Origin: Emcibacter nanhaiensis | Lineage (GTDB): Bacteria; Pseudomonadota; Alphaproteobacteria; Sphingomonadales; Emcibacteraceae | Direction of reading: 5' to 3' | DNA: 64,000 nt | Assembly (NCBI RefSeq): GCF_006385175.1 | Contig: NZ_VFIY01000005.1 | Location: forward strand, 131,501 to 195,500 | In this document: piece after piece, positions 61,683-64,000 of the stretch | Layout of the letters: every line of letters begins with the position of its first letter | How positions within the stretch are numbered: position 1 is the first letter of the stretch | Translations under genes and position numbers: made by a program | Notes under the pieces: model-generated | Told to the model about the DNA's origin: nothing | Seen by the model: the letters and a program-made list of their open reading frames with translations, nothing else | The model's database searches: none

Positions 61683-63368
61683 ATGGGGATTAGGTCAGGG
61701 AAAAAAATGGGTACTTCAGCCGAAAAGCGGGAAAAGGGACGACAGATCCTTTTCCAGTTGCTCTTTGGCCTGATTATCATTGTTTTCATCATTGCCTCGC
61801 TGGTGGTTACCACAAATTTGCAGAAGCAGAATGTCCTGGAGGAAGCCCGGCAGGAAACCCGCCGCAAGCTCATGGATACCGCCTTTTTTATCCGACAGCA
61901 GTTGGACAGGGACATTTATCTGCTGAAAAGCCTGACATCATATGTCTCGGTTCATCCTGACCTCAAGGAGGCCCAACTGAAGCATTTTACCGGCGATGTA
62001 TTCCAGCGGGACTCTCATGTTGCAAGTGTAGGCATTTCCGCGGGATACCGGATCGGTTTTGTCTATCCCGAAAACGGCAATCGTGTTGTGATCGGCCTGA
62101 ATTATTTTGACTTGCCGGATCAGCTTTCTTCCATAGAAAAGGCCCGTAAAACCGGAGAAATTCAGCTGGATGGTCCCAGCCTGTCGATTCAGGGCAATGT
62201 TGTGCTGTTTCTCAGGGGACCTGTTTATGGGCCCCAGCCCGAAGGTAAGGAAGGACAAGCGGAATTTCTGGGCTTTGTGTCCCTGCTGCTCGACGTGGAC
62301 CGTCTTTTTGCAGAAACGGCGCTTGCGATGTCGTCGCCGACCTATACAGACTTCGAGTATACTGTCAGGACCAGGGATAAGAATGGCAGCGGCTATATTA
62401 CAGTTCATGGAGAGGATATCCCGCCCGGCATGCCGGTCCTGACAACCGAGATGCAGGTGCCTGGGGGAATCTGGGAACTGGTGGCCAAACCGTCCCCCCT
62501 CCCGACCACAATACAACCGGTGCAGTGGATAATCTGGGCCGGCGGATTGTTCCTGATCATTTTTGTGATTATTTTCACCGTTACCCGCGTCAAATATATT
62601 GAGAACAGATTTGAAGCCCAGGCGAATCTCCGCAAGGCGCTGCTGCAGGCGGAAAAGGCGAACCGTGCCAAGTCGGAATTCCTGGCCAATATGTCCCATG
62701 AACTGCGTACGCCGCTCAACGCCATTATCGGGTTTTCAGACATCCTTAAACAAAGCGCTGACCTGAATGTCAGTCGTGAAAAATTTACCGAGTATGCCCG
62801 CGATATCAATGAAAGCGGCAGCCATCTGCTGGAAATTATCAATGACATTCTGGACCTGTCCAAAGTTGAAGCGGGAAAATATGTAGTTCATGAAGATGTT
62901 GTCTGGCTGGAGGAAATTGCCGGACAGTGTGCGCGTCTGCTTGTGGACAATGCGAAGGTCAAGCGTATCCACTTATCCAGCCGGTTCCAGGAAGGGTTTC
63001 CCGCCCTGAAGGCGGATGACAGGCTGATGAAACAAATCCTGATCAACCTGCTGACCAATGCCATCAAATTCACACCGGAAAAAGGACGGGTGGATATTAT
63101 CGGCACCTTCCAGCCGGGTGACGGTGTCATGGTTACCGTGGCAGATACCGGGATCGGCATGTCGGAGAGTGATATCGAGCGGGCGATGGAGCCGTTCGGT
63201 CAGGTGGAATCCTATCTGACAAGATATCATCAGGGCACCGGCCTGGGCCTGCCGCTGGTCCGGGGGTTTGTGGAACTCCAGGGAGGCGAGGTGGAGATTG
63301 ACAGCACACCCGGCCAGGGGACCAACGTCCGGATAACTTTTCCAGAAAACCGGGTTGTAAAGCCGTAA
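61683..63368 (+). CDS. CHASE-domain sensor histidine kinase
   Basis: 561 residues (ATG 61707 is an alternative; both have ribosome-binding sites). Membrane segments at about 22-44 and 280-300 enclose a periplasmic CHASE domain ([30 protein letters not shown]). HisKA is at about 330-395 with the phospho-acceptor His in [14 protein letters not shown], then HATPase_c with [15 protein letters not shown] and GTGLGLPLV. No receiver or PAS domain. Faces the next kinase gene across 6 bases. Confidence 0.92.
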   Translation: MGIRSGKKMGTSAEKREKGRQILFQLLFGLIIIVFIIASLVVTTNLQKQNVLEEARQETRRKLMDTAFFIRQQLDRDIYLLKSLTSYVSVHPDLKEAQLKHFTGDVFQRDSHVASVGISAGYRIGFVYPENGNRVVIGLNYFDLPDQLSSIEKARKTGEIQLDGPSLSIQGNVVLFLRGPVYGPQPEGKEGQAEFLGFVSLLLDVDRLFAETALAMSSPTYTDFEYTVRTRDKNGSGYITVHGEDIPPGMPVLTTEMQVPGGIWELVAKPSPLPTTIQPVQWIIWAGGLFLIIFVIIFTVTRVKYIENRFEAQANLRKALLQAEKANRAKSEFLANMSHELRTPLNAIIGFSDILKQSADLNVSREKFTEYARDINESGSHLLEIINDILDLSKVEAGKYVVHEDVVWLEEIAGQCARLLVDNAKVKRIHLSSRFQEGFPALKADDRLMKQILINLLTNAIKFTPEKGRVDIIGTFQPGDGVMVTVADTGIGMSESDIERAMEPFGQVESYLTRYHQGTGLGLPLVRGFVELQGGEVEIDSTPGQGTNVRITFPENRVVKP

Positions 63369-63374
63369 GACTTG

Positions 63375-64000
63375 TTATGCCAGCCTGGGGAGCCGGACGA
63401 TGGCGGTTGTGCCGAAATGTTTTTCCGACCTCAGTTCAACCTGCCCGTTCAGGAGGCAGGCAAACCGACTGACCAGAGTCAGGCCAAGTCCTGTGCCCTC
63501 GCGGGACCGGCTGTAGCTGTTATCGACCTGAACAAACGGTTCCATGACTTTTTTGAGTTCTTCGGGGGACATGCCGAGGCCATTGTCCTTGACGAATATT
63601 TCCAGTGTATCGCCGTCGACTTTCGCCGCGGCCTGCACCCTGCCGCCTTGAATGTTATATTTTACGGCATTTGATAACAGGTTGATGACGATCTGCCGGA
63701 GCAGCCTCATGTCTGTCCGGAATTCACAATCAGTTATTTCGATCTCCAGCTTGATATTTTCTTTTTGTGCCAGTGTGGCGATAAAATCACGGCATTCCTC
63801 CATCATGCCGCCGACGTGGAAGTCACCCACAGAAAGTTCGATCTTCCCGGCCTCCACCTTCGCCAGGTCTAGGATGTCGTTGATCAGGTCAAGCAGATGC
63901 AGGCCGCTTTTGCGGATCGCCTGGATATAGTTTCTTTGCCGTTGTTCATCCAGCGGGATGTCATGGAGCAGCATGAATTCCGCGTAGCCGATCACCGCAT
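63375..64000 (-). CDS. Histidine kinase, C-terminal part (5' end outside window)
   Basis: The frame is open to the right edge, so only the last 208 or so codons are present. The end of the HisKA helices (AVIGYAEFM ... LHLLDLINDILDLAKVEAGKI) and the complete ATPase domain (NLLSNAVKYN, DNGLGM, GTGLGLTLVSRF) are visible. The phospho-His lies beyond the window. It is a different kinase from the CHASE protein facing it, not a copy. Confidence 0.9.
   Translation of the reverse strand, partial: AVIGYAEFMLLHDIPLDEQRQRNYIQAIRKSGLHLLDLINDILDLAKVEAGKIELSVGDFHVGGMMEECRDFIATLAQKENIKLEIEITDCEFRTDMRLLRQIVINLLSNAVKYNIQGGRVQAAAKVDGDTLEIFVKDNGLGMSPEELKKVMEPFVQVDNSYSRSREGTGLGLTLVSRFACLLNGQVELRSEKHFGTTAIVRLPRLA

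Overview
The window looks like chromosomal DNA of a free-living alphaproteobacterium (GC high, roughly 55-60% by eye, dense genes, no phage, IS or plasmid genes). The best evidence is gene order: ubiE-ubiB-coaBC-dut running one way, divergent mutM ... enoyl-CoA hydratase-rpsT-dnaA running the other, which is a conserved alphaproteobacterial neighbourhood around dnaA. An Irr-type Fur regulator, a PAS_5 protein, a LapG-like BTLCP peptidase and a perfect CtrA-type site (TTAA-N7-TTAAC) agree with this. The order or genus cannot be fixed from the sequence; a PEP-CTERM/PrsT locus in an alphaproteobacterium is less usual.

Layout. 1-5 kb: 3' end of pnp, a nitronate monooxygenase-like protein, an Irr-like regulator, an SH3 protein and a 2-hydroxyacid dehydrogenase. 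4.8-12 kb (minus): ubiE-ubiB, then coaBC-dut-Rrf2 regulator-cysK-small beta-grasp-like protein-MoeB/ThiF-hypothetical. 12-22.3 kb (plus): mutM, exported protein, enoyl-CoA hydratase, rpsT, rhodanese, dnaA, dnaN, recF, gyrB. 22-28 kb: PAS_5 protein, class A PBP, MaoC dehydratase, and a minus-strand trio SCO1-YcgN-YgjP peptidase. 27.7-33 kb: a signalling cluster with an ankyrin protein, a soluble degenerate EAL protein, a LapG-like periplasmic cysteine peptidase, a membrane Cache/PAS protein with a degenerate HD-GYP domain, and an Hpt protein. 33-44 kb: SleB-type hydrolase, exported methyltransferase, DUF983, 3-hydroxyisobutyrate dehydrogenase family protein, slyX, gltD-gltB. 44-50 kb: hrpB and nrdA-nrdB behind a promoter carrying tandem NrdR-like boxes. 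50-54.3 kb: prsT-type TPR protein divergent from a PEP-CTERM protein whose upstream region has a consensus sigma-54 promoter. 54-64 kb: msrB, D-lactate-type FAD dehydrogenase, DUF389, DUF1853, GlsB/YeaQ, Tas-type aldo-keto reductase, di-haem peroxidase, msrA, and two histidine kinases facing each other.

How the parts fit. The replication cluster (dnaA-dnaN-recF-gyrB) and nucleotide supply (dut, nrdAB with NrdR control) sit with core translation and repair genes. The signalling cluster at 28-33 kb looks like a c-di-GMP reading, rather than degrading, module: both phosphodiesterase-type domains have lost catalytic residues while the LapG-like protease keeps its Cys-His-Asp and the Asp-Cys-Glu calcium-type triplet. 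The PEP-CTERM locus is probably an outlier of an exosortase (XrtA) system encoded elsewhere and switched on by a PrsR-type sigma-54 activator.

Limits: all identifications are from reading motifs, lengths and gene order; no database search, promoter model or structure prediction was run.
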